A stretch of DNA of 64,000 nt from Sinorhizobium glycinis. Its GTDB lineage: Bacteria; Pseudomonadota; Alphaproteobacteria; Rhizobiales; Rhizobiaceae. How positions within the stretch are numbered: the first letter of the stretch is position 1; each line of letters begins with the position of its first letter. Location of the stretch: contig NZ_LPUX01000067.1 of the NCBI RefSeq assembly GCF_001651865.1, forward strand, positions 186,538 to 250,537, given 5' to 3'. Shown piece by piece: positions 50,112 through 59,114 of the stretch. The notes beneath the pieces were generated by a model. It was given only the letters and a program-made list of their open reading frames with translations, did not search any database and had not been told where the DNA came from. A program made the position numbers and the translations under genes.

Positions 50112-51056
50112 CTATCGCCACTGGCGGAAGATCACGCTCGCATTGACGCCGCCAAATCCGAAGCCGTTGGAAATTGCGTATTCGGTAGAGATCGACCGCG
50201 CTGAACTGCCGACGATATCGAGGCCTTCCGCTGCCGCGTCCGGATTTTTGAGATTGCGTGTTGGCGGAGCAAGCTGGTCGCGGAGCGCCAGAATGGTGAA
50301 CATCGCCTCGAGACCGCCGGCCGCGCCCAGCAGATGGCCCGTTGCCGATTTCGTCGCGCTGACCGCAATCGCGCCATCACGACCGAACACCGTCTTGATC
50401 GCTTCGATCTCGCCGCGGTCGCCGACCGGCGTCGATGTCGCGTGGGCATTCAAATGACCAACGGCGGTGGGATCGACGCGCGCCTGGTTAAGGGCGATCT
50501 CCATCGCCCGCCTTGCCCCGTCACCGTCCTCTGGTCCGGAGGTGATATGATGGGCGTCGGCGGTGGTGCCATAGCCGACGATCTCGGCGATCGGTCGCGC
50601 GCCGCGACCCAGCGCGTGGTCAAGATCCTCGATCACCAATAGCCCGGCGCCCTCCCCCATCACGAAGCCCTCGCGACCCGCATCGAAGGGCAGCGACGCG
50701 CCATGCGGATCCTCGTTGTAGCCCGTCGACAGCGCCCGCGCGGCGGCAAACCCGCCAAGGCTCACTTCATTGATGCAAGCCTCTGCCCCGCCACAGAGCG
50801 CTACGTCTGCCTCGCCCGCTCGAATGAGGCGCGCAGCATCGCTCGGAACGACGAACCGATCCGGATCGAAGCCGCCCTCTTCATCTTCCTGGCCGTCCGG
50901 AACGATGCCGGCAACCTTGCAGCCAAGCTCGCCGACGATCGAGTCCGGTAACCGCCGCAGCCCCGATCGACCCGCCGTCAACCGCGCCCAGTTCAGTTCC
51001 GTTCCAATACCGAGCGGCGAAACAGCGCCCATTCCGGTAACCACAATGCGTCGCAT
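50112..51056 (-). pseudogene. beta-ketoacyl-ACP synthase II-like gene lacking the active-site segment
   Basis: The N-terminus (MRRIVVTGMGAVSPLGIGTE) and C-terminus (YAISNGFGFGGVNASVIFRQ) are those of a FabF-type condensing enzyme. The His boxes HATSTPVGD (about 203) and KSATGHLLGAAGG (about 238) are present. The protein is only 314 residues instead of about 415. At FDPDRFVVPSD-AARLIRAGEA about 100 residues are missing in frame, including the catalytic Cys (normally TACATG). The frame is open, so a protein may be made, but it cannot catalyse condensation. It is followed upstream by a damaged thiolase. Confidence 0.85.
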
Positions 51057-51130
51057 TCAATGTCCCTTCGATGGAACTCGCCTGGAGGCGACGCGTTTCG
51101 GCGTCGTCGCCCAAACAGGGCAACTGTTCG

Positions 51131-52319
51131 CTATAGCGGGCGCTCGATCGCGATCGCGGTCGCCTCGCCGCCGCCGATGCAAAGAGCGGCAACGCCGCGT
51201 CTCAGGTCCCGCCGCTTCAGGGCGTGAACCAGCGTCACGATGAGTCGCGCGCCGGTCGCGCCGATCGGATGACCTAGGGCACAGGCGCCGCCGTTCACAT
51301 TCAGGCGGTCACGCGGTATGGCAAGCTCCTTGGCCGCTGCCATCGCCACCACCGCAAAGGCCTCGTTGATTTCGAAGAGATCGACATCGTCGACACCCCA
51401 GCCCGTCTTCTGCAGGAGCTTACGGATCGCCGGAATGGGCGCCGTCGTGTACCAGGCCGGTTCCTGGCTGTGCGTCGCATGCGCCTTGATTTCGGCCAGC
51501 ACTGGCAACCCGGTCCGCTCCGCGACAGAGCGCCGCGTCAGCACAAGGGCGGCCGCGCCGTCGGCATTTGCGGACGCGCTCGCGGCGGTGATCGTCCCGT
51601 CGGCGCGAAAGGCCGGCTTCAGGTTCGGGATCTTTTCCGGCAAGACCTTCAGCGGGTGCTCATCGTTCTCAATCACTGTCTCGCCGCCCTTCGCCGGCAC
51701 GATGACGGCGGCGATTTCATCCTTGAACTCGCCTTCGTCGATCGCTTTGCGGGCACGCGTGAGCGTCTCCATGGCATAGGCGTCCTGGTCGGCGCGACTG
51801 AACTGGTAGGCCTCCGCCGCCATCTCGCCGAAGTCGCCCATGGAGCGGCCGCGCTCGTAGGCGTCCTCCAGCCCGTCAAGTGCCATGTGGTCGAAAAGCT
51901 GATCATGGCCGAAGCGGTAACCGCCGCGTGCCTTGGAAAGCAGATAGGGCGCATTCGACATCGACTCCATGCCGCCTGAAACCACGATATCCGCGGAGCC
52001 CGCCCGCAGAATGTCGTGGCCGAGCATCGTCGCCTTCATGCCTGAACCGCAAACCTTGTTGATCGTCGTCGCGCCGACTTCGTCCGGCAGGCCCGCGCCA
52101 CGCATTGCCTGGCGCGCCGGCGCCTGCCCCTGGCCGGCAGGCAGGACGCAGCCCATCAGCACCTCGTCAACCCGATCCGGCGCAAGGCCGCTCCAGCGCG
52201 GATCGAATGACGTGCGATCCGAGCGTTGGTGCCGGAACCGGCGAAAGATCGCCAAGGAAGCGGCCGAGCGGCGTGCGAACAGCGGAGACGATAACAATGG
52301 GATCGGCATGTGCAGTCAT
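51131..52319 (-). pseudogene. acetyl-CoA acetyltransferase (thiolase) with a shifted N-terminus
   Basis: The proper start is the ATG at 52319 with GGAG upstream, giving TAHADPIVIVSAVRTPLGRF and then LGSHVIRSALER. About 5 bp are missing near 52193, so this frame is lost. The rest is in another frame: GLAPDRVDEVLMGCVLPAGQ, catalytic Cys in NKVCGSGMKA (about 90), FEINEAFAVV, GGACALGHPIGATGAR and the second Cys in ALCIGGGEATA. An ATG at 52309 happens to read into the good frame, giving 392 residues whose first 45 are nonsense. Residual activity is uncertain. It is read together with the tetR gene. Confidence 0.8.
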
Positions 52320-52333
52320 CGGGACACTCCTTG

Positions 52334-52918
52334 TCAACGGGTGGGAAGCGTATCAACGAGCCGCTCGGCCGCCTCGGCACCAGCAGCGAGGATGGCGTCG
52401 GCGGCAACCGCGTCGGTGGCGATGCGGGAGAGCTGCAGCGAGCCCATCATCGTCGCGAAGATCGCGGTGGCTGATCGGCGCCGGGCCTCCGCTGAAGCGG
52501 TCGGCGGGAGATGACGTTCGATCAGCGCAACGCGCTCTTCGATCTTGGCTGAAAGGACTGCGCGCGTTCCTTCGGGATGCCGCGCCAGTTCAGGCGCGAG
52601 AGCTGCAGCCGCGCAGCCGACTTCCGGGTGGTCGCGATGCTGAGCGCTCATAAATCGGGCAATAATGCCTTTCACCCCAGCTTCTTCCGCCGCCGCCGCG
52701 AGCGCCGCCTGGCCGCGGTCAAGGGCGTCAGCCAGCGCGGCAACGACTAGGTCTTCCTTTGAGGGGAAGTGACTGTAGAAGCCGCCATGGGTCAGGCCGG
52801 CATCGGCCATCATGCTGGCGACGCCTACGGCATCGATCCCCTCGGCGCGGAAACGCTTTGACGCTATGTCGATGATGCGCGCGCGCGTCGCATCCTTATG
52901 ACCTTTTTCGTAACGCAT
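52334..52918 (-). CDS. TetR family regulator
   Basis: The 194-residue regulator starts MRYEKGHKDATRARIIDIAS. Its helix-turn-helix continues FRAEGIDAVGVASMMADAGL, then THGGFYSHFPSKEDLVVAAL, the hallmark of the TetR subfamily with a GGFYxHFxSKExL recognition end. The ligand domain has EVGCAAAALAPELARHP. It lies 14 bp before the thiolase start and 65 bp after a 12-nt inverted repeat that is the likely operator. It is intact, whereas the genes it precedes are damaged. Confidence 0.9.
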   Translation of the reverse strand: MRYEKGHKDATRARIIDIASKRFRAEGIDAVGVASMMADAGLTHGGFYSHFPSKEDLVVAALADALDRGQAALAAAAEEAGVKGIIARFMSAQHRDHPEVGCAAAALAPELARHPEGTRAVLSAKIEERVALIERHLPPTASAEARRRSATAIFATMMGSLQLSRIATDAVAADAILAAGAEAAERLVDTLPTR

Positions 52919-52982
52919 GGCCTCGGACTTCCTGTCACCGCCAACGCGAGCGAGAGGCTCGCGAACTAGCTAGGTTGGCTTC

Positions 52983-53025
52983 ATTGCATGATGACAATCG
53001 TATAGCATGATACTCATCATGCAAT
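52983..53025. promoter_or_regulatory. inverted repeat upstream of the second tetR
   Basis: ATTGCATGATGA (52983-52994) is repeated as its complement TCATCATGCAAT (53014-53025) around 19 nt. The arms are perfect. The centre contains a further GTAT/ATAC pair. It is a probable operator for the TetR protein encoded just downstream on the minus strand. Confidence 0.6.
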
Positions 53026-53121
53026 AGCTTGAAACCGGAAACCGACACCATGGCGTAATGGACGTTTATGCCCGCTTGGCGCATTCTTCAGACTTGCACA
53101 GAGAAACACGCAAGGTTGGAA

Positions 53122-53655
53122 ATGCGGACCTTTCTCGACCGTGTCTTAGATGCGCTACCGGTGTTGGTGTGGACTGTACGGGCCGACGGGCAAATCGACT
53201 TCGTCAATCCACGATGGTCCGACTACACGGGTCTCAGCCTGTACGACGTCGATGGTAGGGAGTGGCGGGCCGCACTAGATCCGGACGACTTGTCTACGGC
53301 GCGCGAACGCTGGCGATTGATTTTGGAGTCCGGCGAGCCCGGCGAAATGGAGGCGCGGCTACGACGATTCGACGGGCAGTATCGTCGGTTTCTCATCCAG
53401 TACAGTCCCATGCGCGACGAGGCCGGAAGGCTCGTCAAATGGTGCGGGGTGGCCACCGACGTCGAAGATTTTCGGCGCGTTGAGCAAGACCTTAGGCAGC
53501 GCGAAGTCGAGGCTCATCTCGTTCTGGACAACATCCCGACCTTGGTGTCGCTTCTGACGCCGACCGGTACGCCGGAACTGATTAATCGCCAGATTTTGGA
53601 TTATACGGGAAAGACCGGAGAGGAGTTGAAGAAATGGAGCGGGAGTGACCTCATT
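53122..53655 (+). pseudogene. PAS-domain sensor gene cut off after two PAS domains
   Basis: The start MRTFLDRVLDALPVLVWTVR leads into a PAS_3-type domain (NPRWSDYTGLSLYDVDGREW, then FDGQYRRFLIQYSPMRDEAG and GVATDVEDFRR). A second PAS begins QREVEAHLVLDNIPTLVSLL and is cut at [12 protein letters not shown]. After about 53655 the DNA belongs to an msrA gene and the frame ends 27 bp later. The histidine kinase part is missing, so this is a truncated sensor. A slightly longer frame from 53068 exists, but its N-terminus looks random. Confidence 0.75.
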
Positions 53656-53657
53656 CA

Positions 53658-53852
53658 GCCGAGGACGCGATCGCGGATGTGAATGCTTCCGGCTTGTGGC
53701 CGGGCAATGTTGTGACCGAAGTCGAGCCGGTGGGGGATTTCTGGGAGGCGGAGCCGGAGCACCAGGATTACCTGGAGCGCTACCCCAACGGCTACACCTG
53801 CCACTATCCCCGCCCCAACTGGGTGCTGCCCCGGCGGAAGGCGGCCGAATAG
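53658..53852 (+). pseudogene. msrA: C-terminal fragment of peptide methionine sulfoxide reductase MsrA
   Basis: The frame reads [20 protein letters not shown], then [20 protein letters not shown], then [16 protein letters not shown], ending at TAG 53850. This is the MsrA C-terminus with the FWxAExxHQxYL box. The N-terminal GCFWG catalytic part is absent. It abuts the truncated PAS gene, marking a deletion junction near 53655. Confidence 0.85.
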
Positions 53853-53942
53853 TCGGCCGCCTGTCTGCGGCTATCGCGCGCGTCAACTCCAAACGGCCCG
53901 GTGGATACGCCGGACTGTCATTTCAAACGAAGGAGCGGTCGC

Positions 53943-55020
53943 ATGGCTTTCGGCACGCAACGACTCCAATTTGCCGGCCATTCCGGCGCAACCCTCGCCG
54001 CCCGCCTCGACCTCCCCGATGGACCTTTGCGGGCCTAATTCAGCCGCCGACTATTTACGCCACCACTATCAGGCACCAGCGTTGGTGATCGGCCACTCGC
54101 TCGGCGGCGCGGCGGTCCTGGCCGTCGCCAAGGACATTCCTGAAGTGCGTGCCGTGGCGACGATCGGCGCGCCGGCCGATGTCGGCCACGTATTGAAGAA
54201 CTTCGGAACGAGCCTCGAGCAGATCGAGAGAAGCGGTGCCGCCGAAGTCGATCTTGCCGGACGCAAGTTCCTTGTCAAAAGGCAATTCGTCGAGGACGCG
54301 CGCGCACAGCGCCTCAAGGACGCTGTTGCGCGCCTGAAAAAGCCACTCCTCATCCTTCACGCACCGCTGGACCAGACGGTCGGAATCGAAAACGCTACCG
54401 AAATCTTCCTCGCGGCCAGACATCCAAAGAGCTTTGTTTCGCTGGACAAGGCCGACCACCTGCTCACGAATTCCGAGGACGCGGCCTTCGCCGGTCGGAT
54501 CATTTCGGGGTGGCTGACGCGTTATCTCGCCGCCGACGCGCCGCAAGGGACTGCGCCGATCGAACACGTGCGCGTGACGGAGACGGGCGAAGGCAAGTTT
54601 CAAAACGCGGTTCAGGCCGGCAGCCATCGGCTATTCGCCGACGAACCCGAAAGCGTGGGCGGGCTCGATTCCGGACCATCGCCCTACGACTTCCTATCGA
54701 TCGCACTTGGCGCCTGCACATCGATGACGCTGCGGCTCTATGCCGACCACAAAAAGCTGACTTTCGGGCGCATCGGCGTCGACGTCTCGCACGCGAAGAT
54801 CCATGCCAGTGACTGCGAAGAGTGCACCGAATCGGAACGCAGCGGTGGCGCCCGGATCGATCATTTCGAGCGCGTCATTTCCGTCGATGGCGAGGTCTCC
54901 GAGGAGCTTCGCGACAAGATTGCCGAGATTGCCGGCAAGTGCCCGGTCCATCGCACGCTCGAAGCTGTGGCGAAGATAAAAACCGTCGTGAAATCAGAAT
55001 CCCGAATGACAGAACGATAG
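53943..55020 (+). pseudogene. alpha/beta hydrolase-OsmC fusion gene with an internal deletion
   Basis: A good ribosome site (AAGGAG) and ATG at 53943 start MAFGTQRLQFAGHSGATLAA, then RLDLPDGPLRA and a stop at 54037. The protein resumes in another frame with SAADYLRHHYQAPALVIGHS (nucleophile Ser in GHSLGG), DAVARLKKPLLILHAPLDQT and ADHLLTNSEDA. It then runs into an OsmC/Ohr domain: GSHRLFADEPESVGGLDSGP, SIALGACTSMTLRLYA and KCPVHRTLE. About 60 residues with the oxyanion strand are missing. The OsmC half (peroxide reductase type) is complete and might still be made from an internal start. Confidence 0.8.
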
Positions 55021-55263
55021 CCTCGACGGCTCTTGGTTAAGGATGTTTTGCCGATATCTTATGAATCTCTTGTGCGGTCTCCAGAGAAAGAGAACGATTC
55101 CGTCAGATCGAAGTGTCGGCTTCTGGCGTGCATTGCTGTCGCTCAGCAAGCTACTCACCAGCTTCCGCTGTCCACCCGAAAGGTCACTTCCAGGAGGATT
55201 ACCATTGGGTCGCTTGAAGGTTGAGCGCTGCGGCAGTGGAGGGTGGCTCTTGGGAGAAAGGCT
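55021..55263. other. gap before the integrase gene
   Basis: About 243 bp without recognisable coding content. No att-like direct repeat was found by eye. Confidence 0.3.
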
Positions 55264-55860
55264 ATGTCTAGCTGGAACTCGGGCCGCATCATCGGTCAGA
55301 AGCCCCCATTGAAGCCGAAGGAGGTCTGGGCCATCCGAACCCGCCTCCAGATGTTGGGTGCAGTGCGCGACCTGGCGCTGTTCAATCTCGCGATCGACAG
55401 CAAATTGCGAGCTTGTGATCTGGTCGCGATCTCAGTTGCCGATGTTGCGATTTCCGGAAGGGTTCGCAACCGGGCGATCATCATTCAGAGGAAGACCGGC
55501 CGACCAGTGCAGTTCGAACTGACCGATCAAACGCGGGAGGCTGTCGCTACATGGATTGGAAGTCGCAGGCTCGGTGAACGGGATTACCTGTTTCCCAGCC
55601 GCATGCACGCATTGCCGCATCTGTCGACTCGGCAATATGGCAGGATCGTCGAGCGGTGGGTGTCGAGCATCGGACTTGACCCCAAGCGCTACGGCACGCA
55701 CTCGATGAGGAGAACCAAGGCGGCGCACATTTACAAGAAGACCGGCAACCTGCGCGCCGTCCAGCTCTTGCTCGGCCACAAAAAGCTGGAGAGCACCGTG
55801 CAGTACCTTGGGATCGAGGTCGATGACGCCCTAGCCATCTCTGAACAAGTTGAGTTGTAG
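55264..55860 (+). CDS. compact tyrosine recombinase
   Basis: The ATG at 55264 is preceded by GGAGAAAGG and gives 198 residues. The catalytic domain is complete: Arg I in DSKLRACDLVAISVADV, the Lys strand in IIIQRKTGRPVQFEL, HxxR as GTHSMRRTKAAHIYK, GHKKLESTVQYLGI with the last His and the Tyr nucleophile. The N-terminal core-binding domain of lambda-type integrases is absent. Small stand-alone versions like this are common in rhizobia and Brucella, with an unclear target. It lies amid broken genes. Confidence 0.88.
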   Translation: MSSWNSGRIIGQKPPLKPKEVWAIRTRLQMLGAVRDLALFNLAIDSKLRACDLVAISVADVAISGRVRNRAIIIQRKTGRPVQFELTDQTREAVATWIGSRRLGERDYLFPSRMHALPHLSTRQYGRIVERWVSSIGLDPKRYGTHSMRRTKAAHIYKKTGNLRAVQLLLGHKKLESTVQYLGIEVDDALAISEQVEL

Positions 55861-56032
55861 TGCTGAATTGCGGCGCTTCTCATTGAAGCGCCGCTCGCTG
55901 GGAGTCCGCTTCGGGCCAGTTTCTGAAGTACCCTGCCCGGCGCGGGTGTCCGCTTCGGAGCGCAAACTACCATCCAGCGCGTTGGCGTTAGACTTCCGCT
56001 CACCACCCAGCTTTTGTCTCACGGAGGGTAAG

Positions 56033-56562
56033 ATGGTTCGATTGAGCGCCCGGTTCTTAATTCTAGCCGCCTCTGCATTGGGGTTACAGCCGAGCATGGC
56101 AGCAGCTGCCGACGATACGCAGATTGCGCGCGGCGAATATCTCGTCACGATCGGCGGCTGCAACGACTGCCACACGCCGGGATATTTCTTCGGAAAGCCG
56201 GATACCTCGCGATTTCTGGGTGGGTCGGATGTCGGCTTTGAGATCCAGGGGCAAGGTGTTTTCGTCGGCCGCAACATTACGCCTGATAAGGAGACTGGCA
56301 TCGGCAGCTGGACCAGGGAGCAGATTGTGACTGCGTTACAGACCGGACAGCGGCCGGACGGTCGCGTCCTGGCGCCAATCATGCCGTGGCATGCATTCGC
56401 GCAGCTCACTGAAGAAGACGTGACATCAATTGCAGCATTCCTGCAAAGCCTGAAGCCCGTACCTAATCAGGTCCCCGGACCTTTCAAGCCGGGGAGAAGG
56501 TCTCAACCTTTATGTTCCGGATCTTGCCGCCGGGTCAAACCGCGGCCACCGCGCCAAACTAG
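56033..56562 (+). pseudogene. c-type cytochrome gene with a frameshifted C-terminus
   Basis: The ATG at 56033 (GGAGGGTAAG upstream) opens a signal peptide (LILAASALGLQPSMAAAA) and a monohaem domain: GEYLVTIGGCNDCHTPGYFF with CxxCH, VFVGRNITPDKETGIGSW, and the axial Met in LAPIMPWHAF. After VPGPFKPG the expected end EKVSTFMFRILPPGQTAATA is in another frame, ending at TAG 56562. One G missing from a G-run near 56497 explains this. The open frame instead runs on to 56668 with 55 unrelated residues. The haem fold may still form. Confidence 0.75.
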
Positions 56563-56866
56563 AAGGTTACGATTGCCGCAAGAAGGTGATGCGGCAGCCG
56601 CCGGGATTGTCAGTGTGGCAGCACCCCTACCAAAGCTGCCGCTCGGCGACAGCGCGGAGATGGGCTAAGCTGGCGCAAAGTCACCGGCTCCAAACTTCGG
56701 TTTTCCCACCCTTTGCGCCCTCTGAGGAACTCGGAAAAACGACCCAACGCTGTCATTCGCCTATAGCGCCCGCAATTTCGGGTGCTGACCCCACAGCGGC
56801 CGCTGACCGTTACTCGCGTCGACGAGACAACGTGGCCGCCACAGGGCCGCGGATGACCAAAGCCCA
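56563..56866. other. 300-bp region with no supported gene
   Basis: It lies between the cytochrome remnant and the RpiR fragment. No conserved frame was seen. It probably contains the deletion point that removed the C-terminal part of the RpiR gene. Confidence 0.35.
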
Positions 56867-57178
56867 TCAAACACACCCCCTGGTATAGGAGTTCGCAGTT
56901 CTCCTTAGATGCTGTTGAAAGAACAACTTGAAATCCTGGAAACTGTCGAAGCCAAGGGCGGTAGCAAGGCGCGTGACCGAGGTGGGGGAGACGGAGCAAA
57001 CGGCAGCGATCGAACGAGCGCTGCCGAAGGCGATGACATCCGGCCTTGCAAGCGCCAGACGAGCGACCTGCTCGAGTTGTTTGGGAAGCCTAAGGGACCT
57101 GGAAGCGAACATGCCCTTAAGCTCTATGACGTCCGTCGGAGGTTTTGTCACCTCGCTCGTTTTCATGACCGCGTCCAT
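56867..57178 (-). pseudogene. MurR/RpiR regulator reduced to its DNA-binding domain
   Basis: The 103 residues hold only the RpiR helix-turn-helix: LPKQLEQVARLALARPDVIA, FGSARSIAAVCSVSPTSVTR and LATALGFDSFQDFKLFFQQH. The SIS sugar-phosphate-binding domain, normally another 180 residues, is missing. It starts 7 bp after the dehydrogenase gene and was the last gene of the inositol-type operon. RpiR proteins such as IolR regulate inositol genes in rhizobia, so its truncation may leave LacI as the main regulator. A short DNA-binding product could still interfere. Confidence 0.75.
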
Positions 57179-57185
57179 CTGCCTT

Positions 57186-58205
57186 TTATTTCAACGCGAT
57201 AGCTGCCTTCTGTGAGACGGACTCAATGCAGGCCAGCGCGATGCTGAGCGCATTGCGCGCATCGATGCCGGTCGGTCCTTCGGTGATCTCGCCGCGACGA
57301 ACGGCGGTTAAGAAGGACGCGAGCTGCGCTGTGTAACCGTGGACAAAATGGTCGGTGTCGCGACGCCAGGTCTCGCTCGACACGCCGTCCTTATCGAACA
57401 GCGTCATGCTGGAACGACGGACGTCTCCCATTGTCACCATGCCGCCGGAGCCGAAGACCTCGCCGCGGATGTCGTAGCCGTACATTGCGCAGAAGTTCGC
57501 CTCCGCCACAGCGATCGAGCCATTGTCAAAACGGATCGTGACGACCGCCGTGTCGTGGAAGCCCTTGTCGGCGAAATCTGGACGAACCAGCGCGTCGGCA
57601 ACGGCCGTGACCTCGACCGGTCTGGCATTCGGGTTCAGCCAAAGCAGCGTGTCGAAATCGTGGATCAGCGTTTCGTAGAAGATCGTCCACTGCGGAATCC
57701 TGGCGGGGTCGGCACCGAACGGACCGGGGTCGCGGGTCAGCGATCGGAGCAACTGAGGGGTACCGATCTTTCCGCCATCAATCGCGGCACGGCCCTCAGC
57801 GAAGGCCTGATCCCAGCGCCGGTTGAAGCCGACCTGAAGCGGAACGCCGGCAGAGCGCGCCGCCACGATCGCGCGGTCGGCATCCTCCAAAGTCAACGCC
57901 ATCGGCTTCTCGCAAAAGATCGCCTTGCCGGCTTCCGCGGCCTGCACCAGGATGTTCGTATGAAACCGCGCCGGCGTGGCGATGATCACGGCATCGAGAT
58001 CCGGGCGGGCGAGGAGATCCGCGACGTCAGTGTACGAGCTTTCAACGTTGAGCTTGGCGGCGAGACCGGCCGCAGCCCCTGGCGCGGGATCGGCGATGGC
58101 GACGAGCTCGGCGTCGACGAGGCGGCGTGCGACGGTCTCACCATGGAAGGAACCGATGCGGCCGGCACCGATGAGACCGACATTGACGGGTTTGTTCTTG
58201 GGCAT
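57186..58205 (-). CDS. iolG: Gfo/Idh/MocA dehydrogenase, probable inositol 2-dehydrogenase
   Basis: The 339-residue NAD-dependent enzyme begins NVGLIGAGRIGSFHGETVAR (Rossmann GxGRIG). It has IIATPARFHTNILVQAAEAG and the catalytic Lys in IFCEKPMALTLEDAD. The substrate domain follows with QVGFNRRWDQAF, IFYETLIHDFDTLLWL (His and Asp) and the final NALSIALACIESV. This pattern fits IolG/IdhA, oxidising myo-inositol to inosose. The operon with a polyol ABC transporter and divergent iolE supports it, but a related polyol is possible. A gap of 28 bp follows the isomerase gene. Confidence 0.82.
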   Translation of the reverse strand: MPKNKPVNVGLIGAGRIGSFHGETVARRLVDAELVAIADPAPGAAAGLAAKLNVESSYTDVADLLARPDLDAVIIATPARFHTNILVQAAEAGKAIFCEKPMALTLEDADRAIVAARSAGVPLQVGFNRRWDQAFAEGRAAIDGGKIGTPQLLRSLTRDPGPFGADPARIPQWTIFYETLIHDFDTLLWLNPNARPVEVTAVADALVRPDFADKGFHDTAVVTIRFDNGSIAVAEANFCAMYGYDIRGEVFGSGGMVTMGDVRRSSMTLFDKDGVSSETWRRDTDHFVHGYTAQLASFLTAVRRGEITEGPTGIDARNALSIALACIESVSQKAAIALK

Positions 58206-58233
58206 TGAATTGATCCTGTCACGTTGAAAAATG

Positions 58234-59028
58234 TCAGATGGTGAAGGCGGTGCGGAACGCTTCGAGCGCCGCTTCGGGATCGCCGGCGGCCCAGGCTTCC
58301 ATGCCGATCGGGCCGGAATAGCCCATGGTATTCAGCGCCTTGGCGATGCCGTTCCAGTTGACCTCGCCGGTACCGGGCTCACAGCGGCCGGGTACGTCGG
58401 CCACCTGGATCTCGCCGATCCAAGGCAGGCACTTGCGGCAGAGTTCGATTAGGTTCCCCTCGCCAATCTGGGCATGGTAGAGATCGAGATTGAGACGGAG
58501 CCGCGGATGATTGACGCTCGAGACAAGCGCCAGCGTGTCCTCGGCGCGCCCGAAGGGCACACCGGGGTGGTCGACCGGCAGGTTGAGGTTTTCGAGCGTG
58601 AAGGTGACGCCTTCTTCCTCAGCCATATCCACGATGCGGCAGAGAGTTTCGCGCGCCTTCAGCCACATCGCACCGGTGACGACTTCAATGGGCTGGACAG
58701 GCAAGCCTCTGTCTCCCAAGCCTGTGCCATGCAGGTTGAGCCGCTCAACGCCGAGCCGTTTTCCGACCTGCGCGGTCTCGCGTGCCGTCCTCAGGAGTTC
58801 TGCTGCACCGTCGTCGTCCGTAAGGCGGCCGGTCAGATAGCCGTTCATGATCGTGAAGGTCGCCCCGGTCGCTTCCAGCTTCGTGAGGTCGTGGTCCGGC
58901 CAGTTCCAGAGACCGACGCCGAAACCCATTTCTTTCAGGCGCGCGGCGCGCCACTCGATCGGCTTGTCGCGCCAGAGCATTTCCGCGCAGGCTGCGAGTG
59001 GGAAGGGAGAAGTCTTGGGTGCACTCAT
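58234..59028 (-). CDS. hydroxypyruvate-isomerase-like TIM-barrel protein
   Basis: The 264-residue single-domain TIM barrel starts FPLAACAEMLWRDKPIEWRA. It has metal-site blocks: VTFTLENLNLPVDHPGVPFG with Glu, LRLNLDLYHAQIGEGNLIEL with Asp and His, IGEIQVADVPGRCEPGTGEV and PIGMEAWAAGDPE with the final Glu. The VADVPGRxEPGTGE motif is characteristic of the Hyi/OtnI family within the xylose-isomerase-like superfamily. It likely isomerises a keto-acid or sugar intermediate in the same pathway as the adjacent dehydrogenase. The substrate is not determined. Confidence 0.82.
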   Translation of the reverse strand: MSAPKTSPFPLAACAEMLWRDKPIEWRAARLKEMGFGVGLWNWPDHDLTKLEATGATFTIMNGYLTGRLTDDDGAAELLRTARETAQVGKRLGVERLNLHGTGLGDRGLPVQPIEVVTGAMWLKARETLCRIVDMAEEEGVTFTLENLNLPVDHPGVPFGRAEDTLALVSSVNHPRLRLNLDLYHAQIGEGNLIELCRKCLPWIGEIQVADVPGRCEPGTGEVNWNGIAKALNTMGYSGPIGMEAWAAGDPEAALEAFRTAFTI

Positions 59029-59114
59029 TGGCTAGTGTTCCGCTATTTTGGGTATGGCGATGGGTGGAGCGGCGTGAGATGCGCCGCACCTACATGCATG
59101 CGAACAGGTGTCGA

